Shown here: positions 28,680 through 37,242 of the stretch, piece after piece
How positions within the stretch are numbered: position 1 is the first letter of the stretch
Layout of the letters: each line of letters opens with the position of its first letter
Virus record (IMG/VR): IMGVR_UViG_3300006874_000001
Coordinates: 1-64,000 of that record
DNA length: 64,000 nt
Strand: one strand, 5' to 3'
Source of the DNA: a virus
Made by a program: the position numbers and the translations under genes
The notes under the pieces: generated by a model
What the model was told of the DNA's origin: nothing
The model's input: only the letters and a program-made list of their open reading frames with translations
Databases searched by the model: none

Positions 28680-29534
28680 TTATCCTAGCCTATCTAATTT
28701 TTCCTGAAGTGTGTCGAGTACCGAAGACCCTTTCTCAGTCAAGCAGAATCTCACTGCAATATCCATTGCGTCTTGACCGTGTGGGACGGAAACGATAAGT
28801 CCGTTTGAGTCGAACCAATACACGCCATCAGGCTTCATTCGAATCATCTGATACTCAGTAGCTTGCTTCAAGATAGATCTAGCTCTCACGCGAGGGTTGT
28901 CAAACGAATCAATAAAATCCTTTGGGTTCTTCTTGGCTACAGTGAGCAAGTTGTATCTGATCTCACTTGTAGGTTTGTTGATGTTGATTCCATAGAACAA
29001 GGCCACTGGGAGAAGCTCCTGGATATCCTTGTCTCTAACCATGGTTACAGCGTCGTTGAGCAAGAACTCTTTGTTCAGAGTGTCCTCAGCGTCTCGCTTG
29101 AGGTCAATCTTTCCGAACAACTTCCCTCCGTTCTCGGTGTTGCCTGGGTGCATCTCCATGAACTTACGCAAATTCGGCTGGTCCTTTCGAACGAAGAGTC
29201 TGCCTTCTCGGAAGATCACGGACTGCTTCAGCGCTTTGTCGCTTTGCTCATCGACGAAGATCGACGGCTCATTTGGGCAGAACCTGATTTCACGAACAGT
29301 ATCCTTTTCCTCGTCGTAAATAGTAACCCCCTTCTGAGGAAGCATGTAGACGACTCCTGAAGGCTTTGTGGTCTTGAACTCAACGTTGGTGTTCTCAACA
29401 ACCTTTCGCTTCAATGAAGCTTTTTTCTTGGCAGGAGCCTCCTTCACAACTGTTTCTGTTACAGCTGACTCAACAGCTTCTGCTTGTGGCTGGGCTTTAG
29501 GGCGCCCAGCAGGCCGCTTGGTTTGTGTAGACAT
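28680..29534 (-). CDS. Virion structural protein, unknown
   Basis: A 284-residue protein with a Lys/Ala/Pro-rich, probably flexible N-terminus (RPAGRPKAQPQAEAVESA) followed by a mixed domain (SGVVYMLPQKGVTIYD). The ATG at 29534 is chosen over the upstream ATG at 29633, which would lie inside the previous gene. It is the last gene before a terminator, in the head gene set. No family is recognised with confidence; similar proteins occur between capsid and tail genes in crAss-like phages. Confidence 0.55.
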   Translation of the reverse strand: MSTQTKRPAGRPKAQPQAEAVESAVTETVVKEAPAKKKASLKRKVVENTNVEFKTTKPSGVVYMLPQKGVTIYDEEKDTVREIRFCPNEPSIFVDEQSDKALKQSVIFREGRLFVRKDQPNLRKFMEMHPGNTENGGKLFGKIDLKRDAEDTLNKEFLLNDAVTMVRDKDIQELLPVALFYGININKPTSEIRYNLLTVAKKNPKDFIDSFDNPRVRARSILKQATEYQMIRMKPDGVYWFDSNGLIVSVPHGQDAMDIAVRFCLTEKGSSVLDTLQEKLDRLG

Positions 29535-29550
29535 GTTTGTATGAATTAAA

Positions 29551-30939
29551 TTAAACGGTTGGCTTGTAAAGCTCATAGAGGTCTTGTGCAAGCTGCGAGC
29601 AGTTTGCTTCTCCGATATCTCTAGCGATGACACCGAACCTTCCTAGTGTAGCAGAAAAGCTGTCAGTGACTTTGCTTCCTGAGCTACCAAGTTGTTGGAT
29701 GAAAAGGTTCCCATCTGTCCTTCCTGGTGTGTCTTCGTTAACCTTTCCGATAGGCTCGGTGGTTGATTTCGGCTCCTTCTTTTTGGCTTCTTGTGCGCTG
29801 TATAGGGTTGATTTTGATTTAACTTCTTTGATAACGGTTTTGAATGTAGAGTTCACTGTCAGCGCAGGGATGAACGCTACAATCTCACCTAAGTGGTTGT
29901 AAAGATACAAATTAAATTCTTTGTCTCTTCTAATGACAAAAACATAACAGAACTGCCTCTCGCCAACCTTGGTCTTTGACGACCTCTCTGGGAAGGAGTA
30001 GGGCTCTGTTCCGCTGGTTCGGTCTGAAGTCTTTGCTTTTGCAGGCTCTCCAGTAAGCCCGTAATGTCTGATAGAGAAGACGTCAGGAAAGAACTTTTCT
30101 GAAAAACCCGTAGTCTCTCCGCTATCGTCACCAAACAAAACACCAAACCCCTCTCCGCTAGATCCAGCGCCTGGATCGCCGATAACAAAGTACATTGTAT
30201 AATCATCCTTGACTGTGAAGTCAGGCACGTCAAGAAACGAGTTTGTAGCAAACTGAACGCATGTCTGTGACAGCCCCGTCACGGCTGCCGTAGCGTCGGT
30301 TTGAGTAGTTACAGAGCCAGTCCCTGTGATAATGTTGTAAGTAGCACCACCAGTTCCAGCATTACGCCATGAGGCCGCCCCAACGGCCACAATATCTGTT
30401 CCGTCAATAGGGTACATGCTTTCGTGATTGTAATCAATCGTAGGCTTGTTCTCTCTACTGCCGAAGTTGACTCCAGCGATGATGTTTTGAAATCGGTTTC
30501 CTACGTCTCCTGTGCTCACCTTCTGAGACACTCTTTCTGTAGGTTGGGACTTTACTTTTGCCTTAATGTCTGCAACGCTTGCTACGACAGCCTCCTTAAA
30601 CGACGATCTCTCGTCAACAGCGTCAAAGTACATGACATTTCTCCCATCTTCTGCAGACACAAATCCCATGATCTTTTGGATCAAATCCATCTCCTTTCCC
30701 ACCTCACACGACAGCGTGACGTTTGTCTTTTCGATAGAGTCCCCAACGAAGAGTTCGTTTGACTCATACATTCCAGCGTTGTTGAACGTAATGTTGATCG
30801 AGCCTCTACCTGCTGTAATGAAAGAGATTTGATGTGCTGGAATCCCTAAGATGGGGATATCGACACCGTTCTCTGAGAACCTCTTCTCTGGTCCTACTGG
30901 TTCAGATCTTCTGAAGATGAAAAACTTCTTGCTTGTCAT
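29551..30939 (-). CDS. Structural protein with LamG/concanavalin A-like domain
   Basis: A 462-residue protein. The first half is beta-rich (ISFITAGRGSINITFNNAG). Residues from about 225 on look like a jelly-roll lectin (YTMYFVIGDPG, FCYVFVIRRDKEFNLYLYN). The end, GRFGVIARDI then QLAQDLYELYKP, is the usual LamG terminus in phage fibres. Probably exposed on the virion and carbohydrate-binding. It overlaps the next upstream gene by 4 bases. Confidence 0.6.
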   Translation of the reverse strand: MTSKKFFIFRRSEPVGPEKRFSENGVDIPILGIPAHQISFITAGRGSINITFNNAGMYESNELFVGDSIEKTNVTLSCEVGKEMDLIQKIMGFVSAEDGRNVMYFDAVDERSSFKEAVVASVADIKAKVKSQPTERVSQKVSTGDVGNRFQNIIAGVNFGSRENKPTIDYNHESMYPIDGTDIVAVGAASWRNAGTGGATYNIITGTGSVTTQTDATAAVTGLSQTCVQFATNSFLDVPDFTVKDDYTMYFVIGDPGAGSSGEGFGVLFGDDSGETTGFSEKFFPDVFSIRHYGLTGEPAKAKTSDRTSGTEPYSFPERSSKTKVGERQFCYVFVIRRDKEFNLYLYNHLGEIVAFIPALTVNSTFKTVIKEVKSKSTLYSAQEAKKKEPKSTTEPIGKVNEDTPGRTDGNLFIQQLGSSGSKVTDSFSATLGRFGVIARDIGEANCSQLAQDLYELYKPTV

Positions 30940-31730
30940 ACTGTAGCTATTGTTACCGTAGCCCCATAAATAACCGTCGTATTTGACGCTGGGGATACTA
31001 GAATCACCAGGTCTTGAGTAGAGCTAGCGGTAATGTCGTTGATGTCAATGTTTGAATTAAAGGCTCCATTTGAAACTGTTACCGCCGTGGTGTCTCCTGT
31101 CTGGTAGTTGTAAGACTGAACTGCCACGGCGTTCAAAGTGGTGAGGCTGGCGTGAACCTGTACGTGAGTAGCCTTGTATCCATTAGGAATTTTAACAAAC
31201 GCATACATGCTGTCAGTCGTGTCAAAGCACCTGATCCCAATCTCACCAGCGGTATCGTCTTCAACCTGAACAGGCCTACCTACGTTGTCATTGATTTGAA
31301 ACTGATGAGGGAGCACCTTGATCGTCGTAGAGTCCCATGGGTCGGTGACAGGGGCTGGATTCTGAATTATGAGCGCATCTGATTGATCGTCAAAAACAGG
31401 GGCAATGGCAGGGTTGATGTTAATCGTCACGTCAGAGGGGCTGCTAAGCCTCTCTGCGTAATCCATAACCTTGATAAAAGCCTTCTCTCCAAAATTGATC
31501 TCGTCAGTCAGCGCAACCATGAAGGACTTCTGAAAAGCGTACTGCTCGTGAGCTACGGTGATGACGGTAGCGTCAACACCCTTGCTCCCCTTGAAGTAAA
31601 ACTTAGCAAAGCCGCTTGTAGTGATCTCAATACCAGACAATCTAGACACTGGATAGGATGCAGAAGAGTCCATCTCTCCTTGAGTAGCGTCTGGGTTGAA
31701 GTAAAGATATTTCTTGCCAGGGTCGATCAT
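30936..31730 (-). CDS. Structural protein, N-terminal domain paralogous to the ~105-residue genes
   Basis: 264 residues. The N-terminal 105 residues (begins MIDPGKKYLYFNPDA) align by pattern with the three small proteins encoded upstream: an F/Y-rich start, an S/P-x-RL motif, a beta hairpin, then an Ala-rich helix and a second beta region. The C-terminal half is beta-rich and may be a second head domain. Probably a capsid decoration or fibre base. Confidence 0.55.
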   Translation of the reverse strand: MIDPGKKYLYFNPDATQGEMDSSASYPVSRLSGIEITTSGFAKFYFKGSKGVDATVITVAHEQYAFQKSFMVALTDEINFGEKAFIKVMDYAERLSSPSDVTININPAIAPVFDDQSDALIIQNPAPVTDPWDSTTIKVLPHQFQINDNVGRPVQVEDDTAGEIGIRCFDTTDSMYAFVKIPNGYKATHVQVHASLTTLNAVAVQSYNYQTGDTTAVTVSNGAFNSNIDINDITASSTQDLVILVSPASNTTVIYGATVTIATV

Positions 31731-32068
31731 GTAAAGCTACCGTCTAAGGTTGTCTCAATCGCTGTGATGTCTCCGTGGATGAAGTCTCCATTTGCTTCAT
31801 CTGCGATTACGATGAACGCGCTTTCACCGAGAGAGATTTCTTCTGCAATGGCTGCCATGACCTCCCTTCCAGTGTCCGCGTTGATAGACAACACGATCTG
31901 AGTGTCTGCTCCTCGTGTCTCCACCATGCTGTCAAAGGACAGTGTGAGGTCTGTCCCGTCAGAGTTGATTTGCATGTCCGCCAATCTGTCTGCTGGGATT
32001 AGTGCCGCATCGTTTGGGTAGATGGTGGCATCGTACGTGTCGCTCTGGAAGAAGAGGAACTTAATCAT
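31727..32068 (-). CDS. Small decoration-type protein (paralogue family)
   Basis: A 113-residue protein starting MIKFLFFQSDTYDAT, with IPADRLADMQ, a long helix (GREVMAAIAEEISLG) and an ending HGDITAIETTLDGSFT. It is paralogous to the products of 32131-32454 and 32472-32789. An upstream GTG would extend it by two residues; the ATG at 32068, 5 bases after a TATATTTG box, is chosen. Probably a capsid decoration protein. Confidence 0.6.
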   Translation of the reverse strand: MIKFLFFQSDTYDATIYPNDAALIPADRLADMQINSDGTDLTLSFDSMVETRGADTQIVLSINADTGREVMAAIAEEISLGESAFIVIADEANGDFIHGDITAIETTLDGSFT

Positions 32069-32073
32069 GAACA

Positions 32074-32081
32074 CAAATATA
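32074..32081 (-). promoter_or_regulatory. Late TATATTTG box
   Basis: TATATTTG, 5 bases before the ATG at 32068 and directly after a terminator. Confidence 0.6.
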
Positions 32082-32109
32082 CGACAAAGAAAAAGGGGCC
32101 GAAGCCCCT
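32082..32109 (-). terminator. Intrinsic terminator downstream of the capsid unit
   Basis: Minus strand AGGGGC-TTCG-GCCCCT followed by TTTTCTTTG: a 6-bp stem with a UUCG loop and T-tract. Confidence 0.85.
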
Positions 32110-32130
32110 TTCTCGTCTCATACTATTTGA

Positions 32131-32454
32131 TTACGCTGGGTTTGCGTTACCGTCTGCAACAATAGCCACCACATCATCCAAGTCTGGGTGGATGTAGTCA
32201 GACGTGTGATCGTCTGCAATAGTGATGATGTTGTTTGCGCCTTGGTTGATTGCCTCAACAATGGCTGTGATAACACCCTTTTCGTTTTCGTTGATAACGC
32301 TCAAATCGACATAGTCAACGCGATCAGCTGTATTTGAGGCTGGCTCAAAGTACAACTGGATTTCGTCGTCCACAGTGTCTGCAATCCCAACGAGTCTATC
32401 TACTGGTCTGTATTCGAGAGTATCCTCTCCATCTCTGTATCTAACAAATTTCAT
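32131..32454 (-). CDS. Small decoration-type protein (paralogue family)
   Basis: A 107-residue acidic protein (begins MKFVRYRDGEDTLEY) with VDRLVGIAD, IQLYFEP, a central helix and YIHPDLDDVV near the end. It shares pattern and length with 31727-32068 and 32472-32789, so these are probably tandem duplicates. Placed directly after the major capsid protein gene; a capsid decoration role is inferred. Confidence 0.6.
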   Translation of the reverse strand: MKFVRYRDGEDTLEYRPVDRLVGIADTVDDEIQLYFEPASNTADRVDYVDLSVINENEKGVITAIVEAINQGANNIITIADDHTSDYIHPDLDDVVAIVADGNANPA

Positions 32455-32471
32455 GATTTTAGTTTTTAAGG

Positions 32472-32789
32472 TTAGGCAGCAAGAGATCCAAGCGTGATAG
32501 CAGAAGCAGTGATATCAGAGTGAACACCTTCACCAGCAACGGCGTCATACACAACCACAAATGGGCTGGTCGAGCTGTTGATGGCATTGATGATCGCTTC
32601 ACACACAGCAACCTCTGTTTCGTCAGCGATTGTCAAAGCAATAGAGTCAACGTCTCCCGCATCATTTGACCGTGGCTCGAAGATTAAAGTAACCGTCGTG
32701 TCACCAGTCTGCTTGATGGCAATGAGCTTGTCAACGCTGTTGCAGTAAGCGTCATTTACGCCGTCTTTGAAGTACAAAAATCTGTTCAT
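32472..32789 (-). CDS. Small decoration-type protein (paralogue family)
   Basis: A 105-residue protein (begins MNRFLYFKDGVNDAY) with VDKLIAIKQ, TLIFEPRSND, a helix AVCEAIINAINS and GVHSDITASAIT. Closest in pattern to the 107-residue neighbour. First gene after the major capsid protein. Confidence 0.6.
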   Translation of the reverse strand: MNRFLYFKDGVNDAYCNSVDKLIAIKQTGDTTVTLIFEPRSNDAGDVDSIALTIADETEVAVCEAIINAINSSTSPFVVVYDAVAGEGVHSDITASAITLGSLAA

Positions 32790-32823
32790 AATGATTAGGT
32801 TTTAATAGTTTGACAATAGACTA

Positions 32824-34275
32824 TTATCCCTTGATCATTACGTGCTGGTTTGCAGCGCGGGTGCAGAGTGCAACTTCAGATCTGTAGTGGAAGACAGCCT
32901 GGTCCTTACCAGTATCGCCGTTGTTGGTGTGACCCAAAACGCCGCCACCAGTTACCCAGTGCTCCATTTCACGAGAGTAGCCGTTAGCTTCCTTGTAGAA
33001 CATAGCCAAAGCTGGAACGTTCACACCGCTGCGAGCATCCGTAACTTGAGTCAAAGGAACCATAGCGCCCTGGACGTAGTTAGAAGCACCCAAGAGGGTA
33101 GGATCATTCAAGAGCTTCCAGTCATGCTTGTGGAAGGTGTACCCGCCACGAGTGAACGACTTAAAGCCGAGCTTCACAGCCATGTCAGCGTCGTTGTTGA
33201 ACGCACCGAACTGACCAGCCAAGCCTGCAGTCACACCAGTAGAGATACCGCTTGCGAGCATGTCATCGATAGCCAAATCTTGAGCTCTGTTCACGTACAT
33301 AGCGTACTCAGATGGAGCACCCTGCTTATCGAGCTCGATGATCAAGTCGTCAAACTCAGCGAAGCTGTCCATTGGGTTAGACGCTGCGTTCTGAACAACT
33401 ACACCTCTGTCTTCAATGGCAGAGAAGTAACCTTCAGAACCTGCTCTGTCCGTGAGAGGAGCGTCAGACAATCCAGAAGCAGCCTTCTTCTCACCGAAGA
33501 GGAGCATCATCTCTCTCTTGTCTTCGAAGCGCTTACGAGCCTCTTGCTCACCCTTCAAGTACCAGCGGTAGTTTCCACCACCCAAGTTCACCCAACCGAT
33601 GTTGGTAGCTTGTGATCCGCTCACTTCGTAGCGATCTTTCACAATCATGAATGGGTTGGTGTACTTTCTGATACCCATGTCTTGGTAAGCGTGTGGCTGA
33701 GCTGTGCCCTGAGCGTACAAGTTACCAATCTTGAGGAGTGTTCCGTTAGAAGCAGTGATGTCAGCAGCGGCCACATCAGTTTGATCGAGCTTGTTGAGCT
33801 TAATCTGGCTGTAAGTAGCTGGCTCCGTGTCGAGCGTACCGCCTTCAATAACGATGAATCTCACTCCAGTGCTAGCGTCCATAACGACGTCGTTGACTTG
33901 GAGCTTGTCATTCAAGCCTGTGTCAGTGTCGTCGAGCTGAACGAAGTCAGCGCCAGAAGCATCGATGGTTGCCGCCGTGTAGCTGATTGTTTCGTGACGA
34001 CGACCGATCTCCCACCAGTTAACCTCGTCAGACTGACCGCCTGAGTTGATTGCTCCAGTGAGTTTCAAAAAGCCTGTGATCCCCTGGTCGCCATAGGTTT
34101 CGACCAATTGATCCATGTGGAAGTCCTTGGTCGTCTTGACCAAGTTATCCAAAGTAGTGTAAGTCTCTGGGGAGACTCTGAACGACGAAGCGTTGGCAGT
34201 TGTGTTGCCTGCCGCTGTCGTAGTGTTATCGATATACGGGATGTTTGTACCCCGCGTAGATGAGAGATTACTCAT
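32824..34275 (-). CDS. Major capsid protein (HK97-fold, crAss-like type)
   Basis: A 483-residue protein. Supporting motifs: a long insert after the N-arm, WYLKGEQEARKRFEDKREMMLLFGE (spine helix region, about residues 239-263), EGYFSAIEDRGVVV, and FDDLIIELDKQGAPSEYAMYVN. This order is that of crAss-like major capsid proteins. It follows a scaffold-like gene and precedes small decoration genes, the usual head order. Forms the icosahedral shell. The start at 34275 has a T/A-rich leader without Shine-Dalgarno. Confidence 0.8.
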   Translation of the reverse strand: MSNLSSTRGTNIPYIDNTTTAAGNTTANASSFRVSPETYTTLDNLVKTTKDFHMDQLVETYGDQGITGFLKLTGAINSGGQSDEVNWWEIGRRHETISYTAATIDASGADFVQLDDTDTGLNDKLQVNDVVMDASTGVRFIVIEGGTLDTEPATYSQIKLNKLDQTDVAAADITASNGTLLKIGNLYAQGTAQPHAYQDMGIRKYTNPFMIVKDRYEVSGSQATNIGWVNLGGGNYRWYLKGEQEARKRFEDKREMMLLFGEKKAASGLSDAPLTDRAGSEGYFSAIEDRGVVVQNAASNPMDSFAEFDDLIIELDKQGAPSEYAMYVNRAQDLAIDDMLASGISTGVTAGLAGQFGAFNNDADMAVKLGFKSFTRGGYTFHKHDWKLLNDPTLLGASNYVQGAMVPLTQVTDARSGVNVPALAMFYKEANGYSREMEHWVTGGGVLGHTNNGDTGKDQAVFHYRSEVALCTRAANQHVMIKG

Positions 34276-34288
34276 TTTTTTCTAGGTT

Positions 34289-35359
34289 TTAGATTTTGAA
34301 AGTCATCTTGTTGCTGTTGTTGCTAAAGATGGTTTTGAGTTGCTCTGCCACTGGGGATTGTTGAGTCGGTTGTGCTTGTGGGTTCTGTACACCAACGTTC
34401 GCAGCTCTGTTGACTAGACCTCTCTGTCCGTCGCCAATGCCTTGATTGTACGCAGAGGAGATGATAGCGTCAATGTTGTCTACCAAAGCTCTGTGTGAGT
34501 TGAGTGTATCGAAATCCCAGTTGCCGTCTTCGTCAACGTAAGGATCGAAGTATTGATCAAGATTGACGTTTCTGTCGATCAGGCTCTCCCTGTATGCGTT
34601 GTCTAGACTAAATGTAAAGGACCGACCGTTTCCGAGGTCGAATTCCAAACCTTCGAGAGCGTCTGTCTCTCGGGCCATAGTTTGAATCCAATCATCATTG
34701 ATTACATCATCGATTGAATCACGGTAGTCTGACTCCTCTGGGAGGGCGTACGTCTCTCGAATCTCTTCGATTGTTTCCCTAGCTTCCTGAGCGTCGATTT
34801 TGAGCTGCAGAGATGCAAGACGCACCTGTTCATCATCGTAGATGTCAGGGTTGATCTTGTACTTGTCGTTGACAAGAATTTCGATTTCGTCATAAGAAAG
34901 GTTTGGGTACTGTGACGCCATATCTACTTTGATGGCAGTCATATCATCCATTTCGGATGTGTCAAGAGACTGATACCTAAACCAATCTTCAGGGGATCTA
35001 TTCGTGCTCTCCACGAACTCTACAATCCCTCGAACTCTGTCATCGAGCTGGTACTCTCCTTGCTCGGTATATGAAAGGTCTTCAAACGAGTTCACGTCAC
35101 GCCCGAGCCTTTCGCTCAGGTAAGTGAAGATCTCTTGTTCAAATTGACCCTGGTCATATTCTTCTTGATAGCCTTCTTGAGGCTGTTGATATTGTTGCTC
35201 TTCATACTGCTGAGGCTGCTCTTCGAACTGCCCCCCTTGTTCGTACGAATCTTCCTGCTGTGGCTGCTCTACTGGTTGTTCAGTAGTTTCTGCTGCCATA
35301 GCTTCTGCGAGTTGCTCTGGAGTGTCAAAGAACTCGGCTTTTTCAAATTGCTCTTCCAT
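34289..35359 (-). CDS. Scaffolding-type protein
   Basis: A 356-residue acidic, Gln/Glu-rich protein (EEQPQQYEEQQYQQPQ) with long helices, directly upstream of the major capsid gene: the usual place and composition of a capsid scaffold. The start is placed at the ATG at 35359 (MEEQFEKAEFF, A/T-rich leader) instead of 35395. It ends NNSNKMTFKI; a C-terminal capsid-binding tip would be typical but is not proven. Confidence 0.6.
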   Translation of the reverse strand: MEEQFEKAEFFDTPEQLAEAMAAETTEQPVEQPQQEDSYEQGGQFEEQPQQYEEQQYQQPQEGYQEEYDQGQFEQEIFTYLSERLGRDVNSFEDLSYTEQGEYQLDDRVRGIVEFVESTNRSPEDWFRYQSLDTSEMDDMTAIKVDMASQYPNLSYDEIEILVNDKYKINPDIYDDEQVRLASLQLKIDAQEARETIEEIRETYALPEESDYRDSIDDVINDDWIQTMARETDALEGLEFDLGNGRSFTFSLDNAYRESLIDRNVNLDQYFDPYVDEDGNWDFDTLNSHRALVDNIDAIISSAYNQGIGDGQRGLVNRAANVGVQNPQAQPTQQSPVAEQLKTIFSNNSNKMTFKI

Positions 35360-35378
35360 TGTATTTAGTTGTTTTGTT

Positions 35379-35753
35379 TTATTCTGTGAATGCAAATCCC
35401 GTGAAAGTACCGTCAGAACTTACCGAAGTCCACCTCCCGTAAATAGTCTGCCCAGAAACCATGGTCAAGCCGACGTTGATGGTAGGTACGAACTCGTAGT
35501 ATCCGTCACCAGCAGCTAGTAGGGCGTCGGCGTCTGCAAATCTCTTTCCCGTAGACGGGTCTATGTATGCAACCCATCCAGTTGGCGATCCGTCAGCGTC
35601 AGCAAAACCGAATAGGCCTGAACCTCTAACAATCACGTTACCCGCAACATTGCATGTGATTGCAGAAAAGTACCCAGTGGACGGTCTTCCATTGGTCGTA
35701 TCCGTCTCGATCACATAAGAACTCTTGAGGTATTTGCTTGATGGATGTGCCAC
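35379..35753 (-). CDS. Small beta-rich virion protein (MAHPS paralogue 2)
   Basis: A 124-residue protein beginning MAHPSSKYLKSSY with IDPSTGKRFADAD and GQTIYGRWTSV. It has the same length and plan as its neighbour at 35769-36143, so the pair is a tandem duplication. Probably a head decoration or fibre protein. Confidence 0.6.
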   Translation of the reverse strand: MAHPSSKYLKSSYVIETDTTNGRPSTGYFSAITCNVAGNVIVRGSGLFGFADADGSPTGWVAYIDPSTGKRFADADALLAAGDGYYEFVPTINVGLTMVSGQTIYGRWTSVSSDGTFTGFAFTE

Positions 35754-35768
35754 TCCCTATGGTTTGCT

Positions 35769-36143
35769 TTATGCCAAGTACAACACTGCAGCGTCAGTGG
35801 TAGTAGCATCTACTTCAGTAAATCTACCATATACAGTGCTACCAGGTGTAATCTCGATGGTTACAGCCACAGTGTCTAGCGCTTCGTAATACCCTGCGTC
35901 ATTGTCAGCTGCTGTAAAGGCAACACCTGTGGTAGGGTCAATATGACTTGTGGCTGCAGCATTGCTAGCCCCTAGGTACTGATAGATTCCGCTACCCTTT
36001 ACAGTAAATGTGCCAGCGCCAGCTAAGACATCTGTGTTTGTAATGGCGCAAATGATCTTACCTGATGGAGCGCTTACAGCTCCCTGATCTTCATCGATTA
36101 CGATAATGCCTCCATTCCCTAAGTAGTCGCTTGGATGTGCCAT
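35769..36143 (-). CDS. Small beta-rich virion protein (MAHPS paralogue 1)
   Basis: A 124-residue protein beginning MAHPSDYLGNGG with IDPTTGVAFTAAD, GYYEAL and GSTVYGRFTEVDA. Paralogue of 35379-35753. Lies between the second paralogous pair and the scaffold gene. Confidence 0.6.
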   Translation of the reverse strand: MAHPSDYLGNGGIIVIDEDQGAVSAPSGKIICAITNTDVLAGAGTFTVKGSGIYQYLGASNAAATSHIDPTTGVAFTAADNDAGYYEALDTVAVTIEITPGSTVYGRFTEVDATTTDAAVLYLA

Positions 36144-36146
36144 GTC

Positions 36147-36551
36147 TTATGAAAGTGTTACAGCTGAGCTATCGAGTCCGAACACACCGAGTTCAACGAT
36201 GGTGTCAACTCTCGTAGCGTAAGCTTTGATTGTCTGATCTGGTGCCACTGGTACGAAACAAAACTCACCACCAGCCAATTTTGCGAATACGTCGTTTGAG
36301 TTGGCGTCGTTGTACAAGTACACGTACTTCTCCCTCTCTGAGTCCATGTTTTTCACATAGATGTAAGCAGAAGTGAGCTTATCGTTTTCCTTGTAGACAA
36401 CGAGTGCATCATCGTTAACTGCTGTGTGCAGAACCTTAGCTCTCATTAGGTATCCAGAATCTGCAGCTGCAGCCTGGACAACATTGAGAGCGACAGGGGT
36501 CGTCAAAACGTCACCGCTTGCCAACGCAAGTGTTGCTCTCAGAGTACCCAT
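36147..36551 (-). CDS. Small beta-rich virion protein (paralogue B)
   Basis: A 134-residue protein starting at the ATG at 36551 (MGTLRATLALASGDVL); the longer frame upstream is a shadow. It overlaps the stop of the next gene by one base (TAATG). It shares the plan of 36551-36961: beta start, YIYVKN..REKYVYLY, then an aromatic-rich strand EFCFVPVAPDQ. Probably decoration or fibre-base. Confidence 0.6.
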   Translation of the reverse strand: MGTLRATLALASGDVLTTPVALNVVQAAAADSGYLMRAKVLHTAVNDDALVVYKENDKLTSAYIYVKNMDSEREKYVYLYNDANSNDVFAKLAGGEFCFVPVAPDQTIKAYATRVDTIVELGVFGLDSSAVTLS

Positions 36552-36961
36552 TAGGCTTCGAAGATGATGGCGTATTCTACAGTCATGTCCGTAGCTACGC
36601 TTGGAGTGTATGTAATATCTGCGTCTGTAGCCGTGGTGTCTGCATTCCAAGGGAAGAACATCCAATCTCCAGCATACAGTCTGCCGACCTCGGTGCCACC
36701 AACCTTAACCAGAACGTACTCAGTAGCAGTTGTAGCCGTGTTTCTGATGTAAATCTTGTGGGATTTGTCGTCAGTGTACGATGCTGCAGCAAAAAGAGTT
36801 ACCTCTGTTGTAGCCGTGGTAGTTTTTCTTCCCACCCCAGAAGTTTGATCAAGACCAGTAAGCGAATCAGCTTTGGTCAAGGTTGATGTAGTGCTGAGCG
36901 AGAGGGTGTCTCCAGTCAGGTCCGCGCTAGAAAGCGTCAGTGTTGCAGTGGTTGTTGCCAT
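36551..36961 (-). CDS. Small beta-rich virion protein (paralogue A)
   Basis: A 136-residue Thr-rich protein (begins MATTTATLTLSSADL) with HKIYIRNTATTATEYVLVKV and AGDWMFFPWNADTT, patterned like the 134-residue neighbour. First gene after a TATATTTG box at 36984. Confidence 0.6.
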   Translation of the reverse strand: MATTTATLTLSSADLTGDTLSLSTTSTLTKADSLTGLDQTSGVGRKTTTATTEVTLFAAASYTDDKSHKIYIRNTATTATEYVLVKVGGTEVGRLYAGDWMFFPWNADTTATDADITYTPSVATDMTVEYAIIFEA

Positions 36962-36983
36962 TGTATGGGTTGTTTCGTTTGTG

Positions 36984-36991
36984 CAAATATA
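36984..36991 (-). promoter_or_regulatory. Late TATATTTG box (capsid unit)
   Basis: TATATTTG, 22 bases before the ATG at 36961, in a 56-base gap. It likely drives the decoration, scaffold and capsid genes down to the terminator at 32.1 kb. Confidence 0.55.
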
Positions 36992-37017
36992 ATCAAGAAG
37001 TAATTACCATTTTGACC

Positions 37018-37242
37018 TTAAAGATTTTCAGAGTACTCCATGAGATTACCATAGGTCAAGTCGTCAAGCTTTGCTTCGTCGGAAATGCCTGAGTCTGTGT
37101 AGAAAGAAACAGACGGGATATTCCCAGCCTTAGCCCAAGCAAGAGCCCCAGCCTCAGTTTCGAAATATTCTTCGATGCTGTCAATCCTTACCACGTATCC
37201 AGCAGTAATCTTGTTTCCTGTATCAGTAGCTATCCTTGCCAT
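37018..37242 (-). CDS. Small hypothetical protein of the fibre cluster
   Basis: A 74-residue protein (begins [15 protein letters not shown]) with an EEYFETEAGALAWAKA helix; no family recognised. Its start overlaps the stop of the lectin-like gene (TGATG). It could be a fibre chaperone or a small structural protein. Confidence 0.5.
   Translation of the reverse strand: MARIATDTGNKITAGYVVRIDSIEEYFETEAGALAWAKAGNIPSVSFYTDSGISDEAKLDDLTYGNLMEYSENL

Noticed and set aside
32805-32826. AATAGT/ACTATT dyad after the capsid gene as a terminator
   Set aside because: A/T-only 6-bp stem with a 10-base loop and no T-tract; too weak to call.
32842-33615. 257-residue + strand frame opposite the major capsid gene
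   Set aside because: Antisense shadow of a well-supported capsid gene; no recognisable domain.
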